A stretch of 64,000 nt of DNA, from NCBI GenBank assembly GCA_025716815.1, contig JAIXMN010000002.1, positions 1,984,001 to 2,048,000 on the forward strand. Direction: 5' to 3'. The DNA comes from Dichotomocladium elegans (taxonomy: Eukaryota; Mucoromycota; Mucoromycetes; Mucorales; Lichtheimiaceae). The notes under the pieces were generated by a model. That model had not been told where the DNA came from. It saw only the letters and a program-made list of their open reading frames with translations, and made no database searches. The position numbers were made by a program, and so were the translations under genes. Positions 10,948 to 23,109 of this stretch are shown here, piece after piece. Positions within the stretch are counted from its first letter, which is position 1. Every line of letters begins with the position of its first letter.

Positions 10948-13900
10948 ATGACACCAACACCACAATCATCAGTGTCAACGCCAGCACTTGCTCAGAATGC
11001 GTTTGCTGACCAGCAACAGGCTGTGCCAACCATCTCAGCATCATCGTCGCTTCGTCCATCAAGGAACAGACCGCTTGCAGACCAACACAAACGTCGTCTC
11101 CAGGCAACAACGGCGATGTCGCCTGCCCAGCAGCTCGAGGACGCTACGAGACTTTCGCCAGCAACGCTTGAGCAACTACGGACACTAGAACATGAATACG
11201 AGGCCTCTCGGGTAAGCCACGGCATATGTCTTTTGACTGTGTTGGTTACCGTCTCTGGTTCGTCCTCCCTTTTGACCAGCCTATCTACTCCTCTCTTTTG
11301 TAGTTGAGCGGAATGGATCAGTCCATGCCCACGACCCCTAAAAAAGGACCCAGCCGCCGTGGTACTGATATTGAATTTGCCACCGAGATCGGTCAGGGAC
11401 TGTTGATCGAGGTGCGAAAATTACAGATGCTTTTGCAACAGAAAGATCAGCTTCTTAAAGAGGTCCTCGAGCGAAAGGCGGATTTGGAACGGGATGCGGA
11501 TATGATGGTCAAACAACTGCGTCAGCGTGAGGAGATGCAAGGTAAAAAAAAAAAAAAAGGAAAAAGGGGGGTGTTGAAAGCATTCCCCACGTTCCATTCC
11601 TATGGCTTATGCGTAAAAAAAAATTATAGAACAATTGAAGAATCAGACTTGGGACCTTGAACTTGCAAAGCAAGACCTCTCAGGCAATGTCACGCAACTT
11701 CAACAAAGCTTGAACAGGTCCCACATGGAACAAAGCCGTCTGACAAAACAGCTGAACGAAGTGCGAGCCGAGCTAGATCGAATGCGCGACCGAGAAGAGA
11801 AGCTCAATGCGACAATGGAGACCATCAAGGCAAGACACGAGCATGACATGGGCGTCGTGCGCCGTCATGCGGCTGGTCTCCAACGTGAGAAACTGGAGAC
11901 CAAGAAGCAGATGGATAGCCTTATATCCGAGCTGGCCATCGCACGTGCACAATCGAGGATGATGGCACGTCCTGAAAACCTTCCACGCATAAGTCCATCC
12001 TCTTCTTTGAAACCGACCATGTCATCATCCACAACAACAACAAAGCCAGCGCCAGCAGACATATCGAAAGAGTCCGAAAAGAAGTCGTCGGATGGTGAGC
12101 AACCAGGAAAGTCGTCCGCCGCTGGAGCTCCCAGCAAGGGCGGCCAAGCACTCGAGGTGGAGACGCTCAAGAGCTCACTCGCTCACGCTCACCGCATGGT
12201 TTCCAACCTGAGAAGCAATCTACATAAGGAAAAGACAGAGAAGTTCGAGCTGAAGAAACTGCTATCTGAGTCGCAAGAGACCATTGAGCAGCTGCAGAAT
12301 GAAATGTGGGTCGATCAACCCACGCCAAGACGACCTACGACAGCAGCAACCGGCGGCTCAGGATCCGCCTCAACATCCATCTCTGGAGCGCTCCTGACAT
12401 CAGGTGCGGGTGGCACAGCTGTCCAGGGCTCTGGTCGACGACGCCGAGTTCGACGGCGTACGCGGAGACCAGTGCGGTTTGAGACTGGAGGCGATGATGA
12501 TGAGGAGGGGGTGATGGGAGGACAGGCCAATGAAGAAGAAGAAGAAGAAGAAGTTTGGTCAGAAGAATCGTTTGATGAGAGCGATGACGGTGCACGAACA
12601 CCACCTTCATTTCGGACACAACATCAGCAATCTTTATCAGAACAGCTCTCGCTCGCAGACCAGCTACGACCTTTCACACCTACAAAGATTGACCAGGCTA
12701 TCCAGACTGATGACGAGATTGCAGTGAAGGATACCAATACACTAACCGCCATCTCCGTAAGCACGGCCAACAACGCTCCTTTAGCATCGGATCGGGAAGA
12801 GGATACCTCGTCTCAAGAGATCGGTGCAAGCACACTTTTGAACGATACACTCAAAGAAGCTCATACCACAACCCCTGGATCTGTGGCCCCGCTCGCCGGA
12901 CAAGAGAATGTTGTCAATGTGCAACACAAGGACACCGCGTCCTCCCCTGAACCCACGTACGTTGATGCCCATCCGAAGCTAGTTGTAACGGAAACGGGTC
13001 GCTCAGATACACCACCTGTGGCAAGTCAAATTGAACGTGCGCTCAGGCAAGCCACTTGCACCACAGCACCTTCTGATGCTGCGCAGCCCTTGAGTTTAGC
13101 GGACGAGCTCAACATATCAGCTTCAAAATTGGCCTTGGAGCAACCCGACGAACCAAAAGGATCAAACGCAGAAGAAACGACGTTAGAAAAAGACAGTGCT
13201 GCTGTCTCTTCCTCTGATGCCCCAACCCCGGCGGCATTGAAGGTGCCTGCCTCCAAAGACCCTGTTCCTGTGTTGATCACACTCCTCCAACAGCAAAGCG
13301 CGCTGAATAACACGATGCCCGAAGCGTCTAAATCTCGATCTTCCTCTGATGATAAGCTCATCGATCTTTATATTCCCGCGATGCTCGACCTCCTGCGCAG
13401 ATACGCAGCTGGCGAATCCCCGGGACATGCCGACAAATTGAACGACGCCGGTACCGGAATGACCCAGAATACACGTTCCGAGATTGTCCCTGCTCAAGAT
13501 GGCGAGAAAGCGGTACCGTCCCGGAGCTGCGTCATTGAGCAGGTACAGGTAGTTCGACGAGAATCTGCTCGCAAGGCTGTTTCGGCTGCAGAGGGACCAG
13601 ACGAGTTGGTGCAACCCACCAAGCCCTCCACAAACACCACTCTGGTTTCAATGCCTACAATCACACGTCTGGAGTCATTTGACACGCAACAGAACCCCGT
13701 CAATGTCACATCACCAGAGAAGGAGATGGAGTACGTGGATACCGTCGCTCCACTGGAGACTACGACGCATACGAGCAGTACCAGAGTTGCCATGGCCCAC
13801 TCTGCTGAACAAACCCATTCTGCAGAGGCTTCCTCTCGGCAATCAGGATTTGCTGATGTTGCGACAACAAGCGCTCCCCTCTCAGATCATGTGGGACAGA

Positions 13901-16585
13901 TACCTGAACCAGAGCAGCGTCAGGCGGATGTTCGACCACTGGCCCCTGCAATCGGCGATAGCAAATCCGAAATAGTCTCTGACCACAATCTCGTTTACCC
14001 AAGTTGCCAAACATCTCTGTCTGGCTCTCTCTCGACAGCTGTTCAGGAATCGTCGAATGCTGCACCAGCATCAACGCAGATGATATCCGCAAGAAACCCT
14101 CTAGCAGCAGACGCGACAGACCACCAAGTCGATACGGCGATTTCTCAGGGTCACGACGACGAGGCTGGGGTCGCAGCAGCCAGCCTGGTGCCGGAAGCCG
14201 AGGTGACGACAGCGATAACAACAACAATGACCGCGCCGACGGTCGTTCCCGAAACTCATCCAAATCAGGTTCTCCCGAGTCAAGCAGTGGTCTGTGCACC
14301 GGAGGTCAAGCCTACACAAGTGATCGTCGTGGCACAGCAGCAGCACGCAACCCGGGCCCCATCGGGTAAGGGAACTTCGTGGACTCCGAGCGACTTGGCA
14401 TCTGCTCCGGCCGCCGGATCGGAAGCGGGGCTACATCAACTTCCAGAGAGTGCGAGTCCGTCAGCCCATAAAATCGATGAGCCTTCGCTAAAGACCATGA
14501 GTGAGCCCGAGCCTGTCATCGCAACTGAGCAAGAGCTCAGCAAACGTGCAGATCAACTGGATCGATCAGAAAATGCTCCGCCCTCATCAGTAGCTGATGA
14601 CAGCGACACTTGTCCCTCGCCCGAGGCTTCCGCTCCGGCTCCTGAAAAGGTACCCGGAGAATCCTCTGATCAAGCTGCTGTGTCGGTCGCTGTGAAGCGT
14701 GTCAGTCGAACAACGGTTCCAGGTCCATTTTCGTCCGGACGGGCGAGCATCCATTTGATCGAGGAAGGGTCCTCCAGCATGGCTTTAGATTGCGGTGCTG
14801 CAAAGAACGATTCAGCTTCGGCTGCAGCAGCTAATGACAGCAAAGCTCCGCTGACGTCGCGAGTCAGATCCACAGAGAAAGCCGACTCTGCTTCGCTAGC
14901 CGAGCATGGTTTGAATCACGTCGCTATCGAGAATGGTATCCATGACGCGCATATCGAAACGAACGATCAGGGACCAGCACAAACAAAGGATGAGGAGAGC
15001 CGAACGTTATCGCAGTGTCCACTGAACTCCAGTCAGTACAAACCATCATCATCATCATCATCAAGTGCGTCTCCTTCCAAGCAGATGACCAGCCATTCGG
15101 TGGTACCTGGTGGTTCGGATGACGTGCACATCTCTCCAACACCTGCTCCTTCTCTATCGTCACCATGTCAAGTTGTAAATAGTACTCCATCCATCATCAC
15201 CACTGATTCACGAACGAATATTCAAAATAAGCATCAGCATCCTCATTGCATTACCAAAGAAGCATCCGCATCCAACATCGCTGGCGCCGAGGCTGCCTTG
15301 ACAGCACGTACTGCAGCAGCGCACACCAAGCATGATCCGCCATCCACGAACAAAGATACTGCTGCGCCTGTCTCTGTTCAATCCGCACGGGCGCTGTCTG
15401 ACTCTTCAATTCCCATAAAAGATCATGTTTCCCAAGAGCGGGACACGGATGTCGCTGACCTATCAGTGGGTGGAACGCGTCAGCGTGCAGGCACGGGCAC
15501 GGGCGCAGGCGTAGCCACAGCTACAGCCACAGGAGCAGAGGTAGTAGCAACAACGTCGGCGGCTTCACCACAAGTGACTGAGGAGGACGGCCACACCGTT
15601 CGACTCGAAAAGGGAGACGCAAAGCTTCTGACCCACAGCGAAGCAGAAGCGATGGTCGCCGCTGCGCTGGAGGCCTACCGCCGCAAGTCTGCGCAAGGAC
15701 TATTGCCTGTGCATACGATGTCCGGTGACAACCACAGCACATCGACTACTACTGCTGCTGCTGCTGCTGCGAGTACAGGTCGGGAACCGGAACAAGCGTA
15801 TGGTGTTGCGTATGTAACATCCCATACGCACACGTATCATGCGCGTCGCGAGTCGGGCAGTAGCGGCATTTCGACCTTGACCGAACGGCGCGTCACCTCC
15901 TCCCTTCTCGACACCCAGCCCGTCAACAGTGCCATTGCGCTGATCACGCAGACCATGATTGGCAATTACATGTGGAAATATACCCGAAAGGCGGTTGGCC
16001 AGGGTCTTTCGGAACGACGCCATCAACGATTTTTCTGGATTCATCCTTATACACGGACGCTGTACTGGAGCGTGGATGCGCCGGGCACCCGCGGCCGTGA
16101 GGCCAAGGCAAAGAGTGGTAATGTTCCAACACGAAACAATCAAAAAGAACAAGAGAAAGATTGCTCAATCCATCCCACCCTTTACAATAGCATTGATTGA
16201 AAACGTCGCCGTCATCCCGACACCTCACCCTGACCATCTCCCCTTGTCTAGCTTGTTGATCAAGACTACCGGCCGACCCATCAAGATCACCGCGCCCGAC
16301 TCCGCCACGCACGATGTGTGGCTCGAGGTTAGACTCCCCATTCTTAAAGGCAAAAACGTATCAGCCAATATTCACAAATGATTCGTCATTTAGGCTCTGC
16401 TCTATCTTCTTGAGCGATCCGACAACGATACGGCTCTCGGTCGCATCGATATGGCCGAGTCTTTGTCAAGCAGCGCCATCTCCTCTCTCCGACGACCGCA
16501 GCAGCTAAGAAACGTCCGATCAACAAGCTCCTTTGCCGGGAGCATGGCGAGACGGCGCGCGGCGGCTCGTAACTTCAAATCGTAA
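10948..16585 (+). CDS. NUM1: NUM1/Mcp5/ApsA-type cortical anchor protein
   Basis: Five exons: 10948-11211, 11304-11541, 11630-16117, 16191-16327, 16394-16585; 1772 aa. Homologues sit at the plasma membrane and anchor dynein and mitochondria there, driving nuclear migration and mitochondrial positioning. Seen: an N-terminal disordered part; a long coiled coil from about residue 110 to 280 (for example EVRKLQMLLQQKDQLLKEV); a Ser/Thr/Ala/Glu-rich low-complexity middle of about 1300 residues; and a C-terminal PH domain at about 1600-1720. The PH domain opens with ALITQTMIGNYMWKYTRK and RRHQRFFWIHPYTRTLYWS, hallmarks of the Mcp5-type PH domain that binds PI(4,5)P2. A basic tail follows. The clear tandem repeats of yeast Num1 are not seen. 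The PH call is firm; the anchoring role is by homology. Confidence 0.92.
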
Positions 16586-16656
16586 TTATTTGCCAGTAAT
16601 TCTAATTAAACAAACAAAGCGAGGCTCCTTCTTTCCCTTTTGCCTTGAAATAATAA

Positions 16657-18661
16657 CTAATAGTGGTACACCGTGACAATATGATTGCTATAATATTTGA
16701 GAACTAGGCTTAACTGCCGTCGAGATACTGCTTCGCGGTAGATGATCTCTTCAATATGGTGCTTGCCATCCATATAAGGAACCAGCCTAAAATCCAATCA
16801 GTTATTTTCTGTTTCCTTGTTTGCCATTCTCCCTCTCTCTCTATATATACCTCTCGAACAAATCTGCCACCTCCTTTGGCACTTTGTCAAGCGCCAGACG
16901 GCGCAAGCGATTGCGGCGCTGCTCCCTACCAGGACTGGAAGAGATGGCATCCGTCGGTGGCGAAGCACTCACAAGGTTGCTATTGCTATTTGAGCTTCGT
17001 CTGCTCATCATCGACATGTCTTCATCGGGATCTGCACCTTCGTCTGGTGGCAGCATAAGGACGAGAAACATGTGAAGCTGGACAACTAAATCTTTCCGTA
17101 CTAGATAGGTGATGGCTTCCAGATACTGGTTGCGAAGTTCCTTCGGTGCAATCACGTGGAGAGGTTTGGCTATTGATAGTTGCGACATGAGCCTTGGAAG
17201 GTCGAGGTTGGGTATGGCAACGTGCATTTTGAAATCGGCATTTAGATTCGCCAAACTAAGTGTGAAAGGCAAATGGCGTGCAATTCGTTAGCAGGGAATG
17301 AAATTAAAAGGGGATAGGTTGGGGGGGTGATGGTGGGCGGGTCGCGAGGGATACTTTTACTCGTTTAATTTGGCTTGGGGAGACACGACGTATATATTAC
17401 GTGCATGGATGGTGTGGATCAGTTTCGCTTTTCGCCAGTAGATCAAGTGGGCTGCGAGCCGATAGATCTGCGCAAGCGAACAGTCGAGGACAAGATGGAG
17501 CTCTTGCAAACTAAAAAACGGGGGGGAGGAACGGTGAACAATATTGAAACGGGGCTATCTTACCTTACCCGTACCTCTGGGTTGGCGTCAGGATCTGAAC
17601 AAGCTGAACAAGCGTAGGGCTTGCATCCAACGGCATAATTTTTAGTACTTCTTCTGGATCCTCAAGAAGCAGGAGCGTATGATAAGGGCAAATTGTTGGG
17701 TAATTATCATATTCATAATTGGACATGCCGTAAATGTCCATCAGCGACGCATAATAGCTGTCCTCCGAGCGGGATGTCACCGCATTCTCGCCAAAGATGG
17801 GAATCTGCAAAGACAAGTCGATGAAGTCGTTGATGATAATATGCGCGATCGAGTCTGTAGAGAGGGCCTTGTAGATCTGCTTAATATCACGCGCAAGAGA
17901 AGACTTGACTAAGATCGAGTGAATCAAGTCTTCATAGGGCATGCCTGTTTTTTTTTTGAAGACGACCCCTTTGGTTAGATACAGAACAATGCATTCGGTG
18001 GTCATCCTCAAGAAGCAGCTAGATATATATGTATACCTTTACTCGCATTATCTCGTATGGAGAGTATCTGATCGAACTCATCCTGGATATACCCGCATCG
18101 AAGTTGCTCATATTGCAACGCGGCCGCGTACCTCCGCACGACATGTGTATATAACGCGTCCGCTTGAGCGTTCAGCTCGAGATCAGGCGGGGAGATGACG
18201 AACACGACGTGAAAAAGTGTCATGTGCGATTTTTTTTCATCTGCGTCATTTCCGCCTGTTCCTTCTCCTCTGCCGCTGTCACTTCTGCTTGGCGGGAGGC
18301 TGACGGGATGGCCAATGAATGTCAGGCCGTTAATGCTAAGCTGGAACTTGCGGTCGCAGAGAGGTAATTTAGGTGCGAGCGCACCAGCAAGAAATTCGGT
18401 TTCGATGCCGAGAATGCTGTCTTTAGAGGCAGGAGGATAAGGAAGTGGTTCGATGGCCACAGGGAAAGGTTTCAAGGAAGAGGCATTAGGTGGCAATCGA
18501 TCGAGATCCGTTGCTGCTGTGGAATAACCGTCATTCGTTGACGCTGCAGTCGTTGTCACTGCATGACGGCGAGGCCGCTGTGGATTAGGAGGGTAATTGA
18601 ACAAAAAGTGGTGACCGCCTGTAGAACAGACGACGAGCAAAATAGCCAGTAGAGAACTCAT
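16657..18661 (-). CDS. NPR3: NPRL3-like subunit of GATOR1 (SEACIT)
   Basis: Five exons on the minus strand: 18661-18037, 17944-17569, 17510-17361, 17255-16851, 16786-16657; 561 aa. GATOR1 is the GAP complex for Rag/Gtr GTPases and restrains TORC1 when amino acids are scarce; it acts at the vacuole/lysosome. The N-terminal longin-type region begins MSSLLAILLVVCSTGGHHF and includes GLTFIGHP and FHVVFVISPPDLELNAQ. A middle region carries CPYHTLLLLEDPEEVL. A winged-helix region reads LDCSLAQIYRLAAHLIYWRK. The C-terminus LVPYMDGKHHIEEIIYRE then RQLSLVLKYY is the characteristic Npr3 end. The last exon had to be found beyond a stop that lies inside intron 4. It ends 71 bp from the convergent NUM1-like gene. 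Confidence 0.94.
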
Positions 18662-18928
18662 GCGTGCACCGCAGAATATTTGAAAGAAAGAGAGAGAGAG
18701 AGCGCGCGGATTTTTCGATATTCGCTATGCTCTATTTAGAAACGGGCGTCTAAGAATTGGGAAACACTTTGCAATCAAGAACAGGTGGAAAGAGGAAGCC
18801 ATTATCTATGCTATGGCTTCTCTTGATGCGCTTTATTATTTATATACGATATGCGTTCAGTACTTACAAAGGGCTCGGGGTGGAGGATGTTAAGCTGTGG
18901 GGTCATGCCTTCTCGCCGACAATAGCGT

Positions 18929-20215
18929 TCAAGAAAGACCTGCTTTTGCTAGCAATTGTGCACAGGTCCATGTTATGGCAGGCGAAAAGCGGGTGACGAC
19001 CATTTTGCTGTAGTCGGTTACCAGGTAGGGTACGACAAAGAGATGGGACCAGCCAATCATCCAGGCAAATGCAAACACACGGCCACGCACGCCAGAGGAA
19101 AACCACTTATCGCCGATGAGTATGCCTACTGGCTGCAGAATGAAAAAGAGAAACTGGAGACCACCAATACGCTCTCGCAAGTACGTTTCCGGACCAGCCG
19201 TGCAGTACAGATAATACTCGTGCATCGTACCCGACAGTGCAAACACAGCCAGGGTGGGCAACGCCCGTCGAAAAGGTCTCAGTAGGGGTATCTTGTCGCA
19301 TATCCTTCGGACAGGTTTGAATGCAAGGCGATAGAAGCATGTATTGTAAAACTGATGCCACCGGTTGCTCCTGATTATATAGATTTTTTGAAGGGGTGGA
19401 AAAAATATTGAATGCCCTCGTTCTCTTCAATAAGATTCACCATTGAAAAAGGACCCATACCAGTAATCACGCAGACTCGTTGCTTTCCAGGGCGAATCAA
19501 ACATGGGCGGCATGGCGAGCAACTCCTCGACGTACTTCTGATATCCTGCATGGCCTGGGATCAAGTGATGAATGACGCAGAAGACGATCATGCAGGCATT
19601 GTATGTAGTTTGCATCATGATCTGCAGGTACGCAGCATTAAGCGTCCATACCAGGAAGCTCATTGCAATGGCCCGGAATGTGAAATGATCCTCGGTCTGC
19701 TGACCCATCACCCGATGCACCATGTACCAGAACACACGGATCGATTTCTTCTGGTCCATGACCGTCAGGGTCAGTTCGAGTAATTCAAAGCACAGTTGAG
19801 TCATTAGATACTTTTTTATCAGTTGCGGAATAGACATGTCGGCCACGAGTGATGACTTGTCGCCTTTTGGTGCTGGGGTTGCAGCTTCAGCTGCTGTAGT
19901 ACTTTTATGCTGCGGTTCTCGCCCACGCCAGTGCCAAAAATCGATATAGTACGGCCTTTTGCGCCGTTCTTCGAGCGGCATGCAAAACAGCCATACGGCC
20001 ATTTTCAGGCTAGATGCAAAAGCAAAGCATCCAGAGATGGTGTTGACAGGAACAGAGTACTCGCCGGCATGGAGGAATGGAATGATGAGATTAGTAATGT
20101 AGACGATGATCAGGGCTGCTCGATGGGCTGGTTGATGGTTCTCAACAGGAAGAGCCAGGAGTGGAAACAGGGCGATGGGTGTAAGTGCCAAGACAAAATA
20201 AACGGCGTAATGCAT
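18929..20215 (-). CDS. MBOAT-family wax synthase-like O-acyltransferase
   Basis: Two exons, 20215-19455 and 19370-18929; 400 aa. Polytopic membrane protein of the wax synthase-like MBOAT class (MBOAT_2), whose members transfer fatty acyl groups to alcohols or sterol-like hydroxyls in the ER. Seen: several hydrophobic helices; the SLRDYWYG segment, joined across the intron to NRWHQFYN (the usual SLxxFWxxRWHQ motif); and the catalytic-type His in SGTMHEYYLYC. The intron donor fitting the phase is gtcctt, which is weak. A better-looking gtgaat further on gives the wrong frame, so the exact junction may differ. The start is the first in-frame ATG (MHYAVYFVLALTP). Acceptor substrate unknown. Confidence 0.85.
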
Positions 20216-20481
20216 GGATGGGTCCTTGCAAGTATTGAGTAAAGAAAAGGAGGGGGCCACCTGCTGCAGGCGACTTTAAGTATTGATAGAAAAGTAGGGA
20301 TGGGTAAAAGATTTAGTCCGGTCGGGTTGCAGACCACTTGTGGTTTTTCTTTTTTAAAGTCTTTTAGAAATGGAGGGAAGAACAAAAGAGGCCCGTCAGA
20401 TGATGCGATATGGTGAGAGCAATAACAAAGGCTTAAATTCCAGAGACAGCATGTGTGTAACGTCAGGGAAAGAGATACGTG

Positions 20482-22230
20482 TTACAGACGATAGATAAAA
20501 TTGCGGTCCTGGACGTCTGTCAATCCGAGCGATACGTCCGTCTCTTCTAGGGGCGGATTGGCCAACTTTTGCGAATTTCCCCGTGTATGGACCCATCGGA
20601 CCGCAAGGAAAGAAAACAGGGCCACAACGTCTGCGACACAAAATACGATCATTCCGGTAGTGTATCTCGGGGCCTCTGGGGCAAGCATGACGAGTGGCCC
20701 GATAAATTGGCCGATAGTGGAGCAGGCAAGCAAGCAGCTGTTGTAAAAGAGCTTTTTGCTGTAACCAGAGACGTTGTTGCCCACAGTCGTCGCAAAGAGT
20801 GCGAGTCCGCCCGAAAGACCCCAACTGAGATAGTACCCGAGCAGCTTGACGGCTCCACCCGGCACAGCCGCGAGGATCAAAAGACCCGAAAGGCAAATAA
20901 GACACATCCCGACACCCGTGTATCCTATCTGACCATACCGCTGCGCAATGATCGAGGCAAGCATACTGAATAGGGTCGATGCCACACCGCCCGGTATTTT
21001 GAGCAGAATGGATTCCGTGGACTGATGGTAGTAATAGGAATAGCAATTTAGCCTGCATGCTCATCTCTCTCCCTCTTTCTTTTACCGTAAAGTTGCCCAG
21101 CGTCTTGATGAACTGTGCACTAAATATCACCAGACCGCCGTTGGGAATGTTAATGCACAGTGCACCCACACAAAGCAAATAAAGTCGCGGCTCTTTGAGA
21201 GCCTCGATGAAGTGCGCAAAGTTGATTCGATTGTTTCTGACGACGGCGTTATCCTTTATGCGCCCGTGGACAATCTCCTTTTCTTCCTCGCTCAGCCGCA
21301 AAAGCTTCGAATTGGGACTGTCGAGAAGAAAGAAAAAGCACAGGAAACCCAAAAAGATGGTCATTGTGCCAAAGATGATGTGGATCCACCGCCACTGGCT
21401 GATGCCCCTCTGGGAGCCCATGTCCGCAATCCCTACCGCGACAAGGTTGGCAAGGATCGCACCGAAACTTTGAAACATCGTCACCACGCCAAAATAGAAA
21501 GGCTGTTCGCGTCGTCGGTACATATTAGCGATGATCATGTACACGCACGGTAGACCTGACGCCACCAGGAGCCCCAGCAAGAAACGCAAACCAATAAGCT
21601 GCTGGAAAGTATGTGCCTGAGATGTACAGACCATGACCTGCAGAAAAAGTGGTTATCGCGGAGTTGGGGGGGGAGGAGACACCCATTTCTCATTCTTTCT
21701 GATTGTTGCTATGAATGCTTACCACACCCCAAATGATCATCATCACTCCCAGGTAACGGCCAATTGGGAATTTTTGCATAAAGAACTGGTTTGGCACCTG
21801 GTACACGAGATATCCTAGGAAGTAGATCGAGCCTACCCAGCTAAACTGAGACCCGGTCAAGTTTGTGTCCTCGTAGATCCCAAGAACCGCTGACACGCTC
21901 AGGGCTGCGCCATCCGAAAACTGCCAAGTACATATATATAAAGAGAGAGAAGAGATATGGTTTATTTATATATTTTAATTGCCTTCTTATACTCTCCATT
22001 TGCAAATACGCTTTCTCCCCACAGGCTATGCATCCTTGACTTACATGAACCATGATAATCCAGGCAACAAGGGGAAGCAAGATGCAATTGATTTTGCGCA
22101 CCAGCTTCTGTTCGATTGGTGAGCGGTTAGGTTTTTTCTCACCCTCTTGAAGCTCCGGATCGGCGAGGTAACCGCTGACTTTTTCTGGTTGATCATCTTT
22201 GATAATTTCCTGGACATTGGTTTTTTCCAT
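20482..22230 (-). CDS. MFS transporter, Dal5/anion:cation symporter type
   Basis: Four exons: 22230-22045, 21920-21723, 21637-21086, 21021-20482; 491 aa, all phase-0 introns. Twelve hydrophobic segments are expected from the translation. Diagnostic pieces are KINCILLPLVAWIIM at helix 1, YFLGYLVYQVPNQFFMQKF at helix 2, GLRFLLGLLVASGLP at helix 4, WRWIHIIFG at helix 6, and a charged central loop. The family (Dal5, Tna1, Seo1, Liz1) takes up organic acids and small amide or vitamin substrates with protons at the plasma membrane. The cargo cannot be read from sequence. Confidence 0.93.
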
Positions 22231-23109
22231 CCTTTGAGCGGTAAAAAATAGGGAGAAGAAAAGATTATATATAATAATAGGTGGTAATAATTGATATTAG
22301 CTGTATATATATGCTAATATAATTGATTCTAAATGGTATGTAGAGAGCGGAAAGAAGTACAAAGTGGTTGGGGGAAAGAAGCAAAGAAACTTTTATATGA
22401 AACGATCGGTTTTATACCGCATCCCCTCCCCTTCCCCCCCAAATGAGCATCGGAGTCGATAAAATTTTGCGTTGTTTGCTAACGCACACGATCAAAAGGT
22501 TTCACGCAGAGCACGGGACGGGCAGGGAGAGAGCACGGTTGTTTCCCGCGCTCCGGTCCGGGTGTTTTAGATCATCAATGTCAGATCTCCTCCCCACGCA
22601 CGTGCAGCAGGAATATCATCGCAGCAGCAGCATTGCACGTTGCCGCGGGCCATCTTCGTCGCCTTGTCAGTCACATCTGCCCTGACGAAAAAATCATGAG
22701 TAACAACGGTAAGAACTGCCAGCAGATAATAACGACAAAAGCGTGAAATCAAATGCTTCAAACCGAAGCCCCCGGCTTACTGATCCAACGACAAACCAAA
22801 ATGGCACAAACGTGGCTGTATAAGCAATGATGGATTTTTTTATTTCTTGGCAAATGTTTAGTTGAATAAAAGAGAAGCGTGACGGGTGAGCCCCCCATGT
22901 TGGAAACACCAGAAAGAGGGAGGGCAACTCCCCCCATCCCAAGATTAGCGGCACCCGCCCTTCCCCCAATCAGAGATAAAAACGGTAGCGAAAAATGGCT
23001 GTTTCCTTCTATAGATTGCACGGAGCTGTTGAACTCTTTGCTTACCTCGAAACCCCAACACTTCTGTTGAAAAGGTGGGTATTCCAAAAAAAAAAGAATA
23101 GCCACGCTC
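22231..23109. other. Intergenic region between permease and methionine synthase
   Basis: About 880 bp: promoter of the permease and 3' flank of methionine synthase. Contains AT-rich tracts near 22260-22330 and C-runs near 22430. No frame looks coding. Confidence 0.45.

Noticed and set aside
20396..21634. Single 412-codon frame through the permease gene
   Set aside because: It runs through an intron (21022-21085) into a wrong frame; the four-exon model gives the correct transporter ending.
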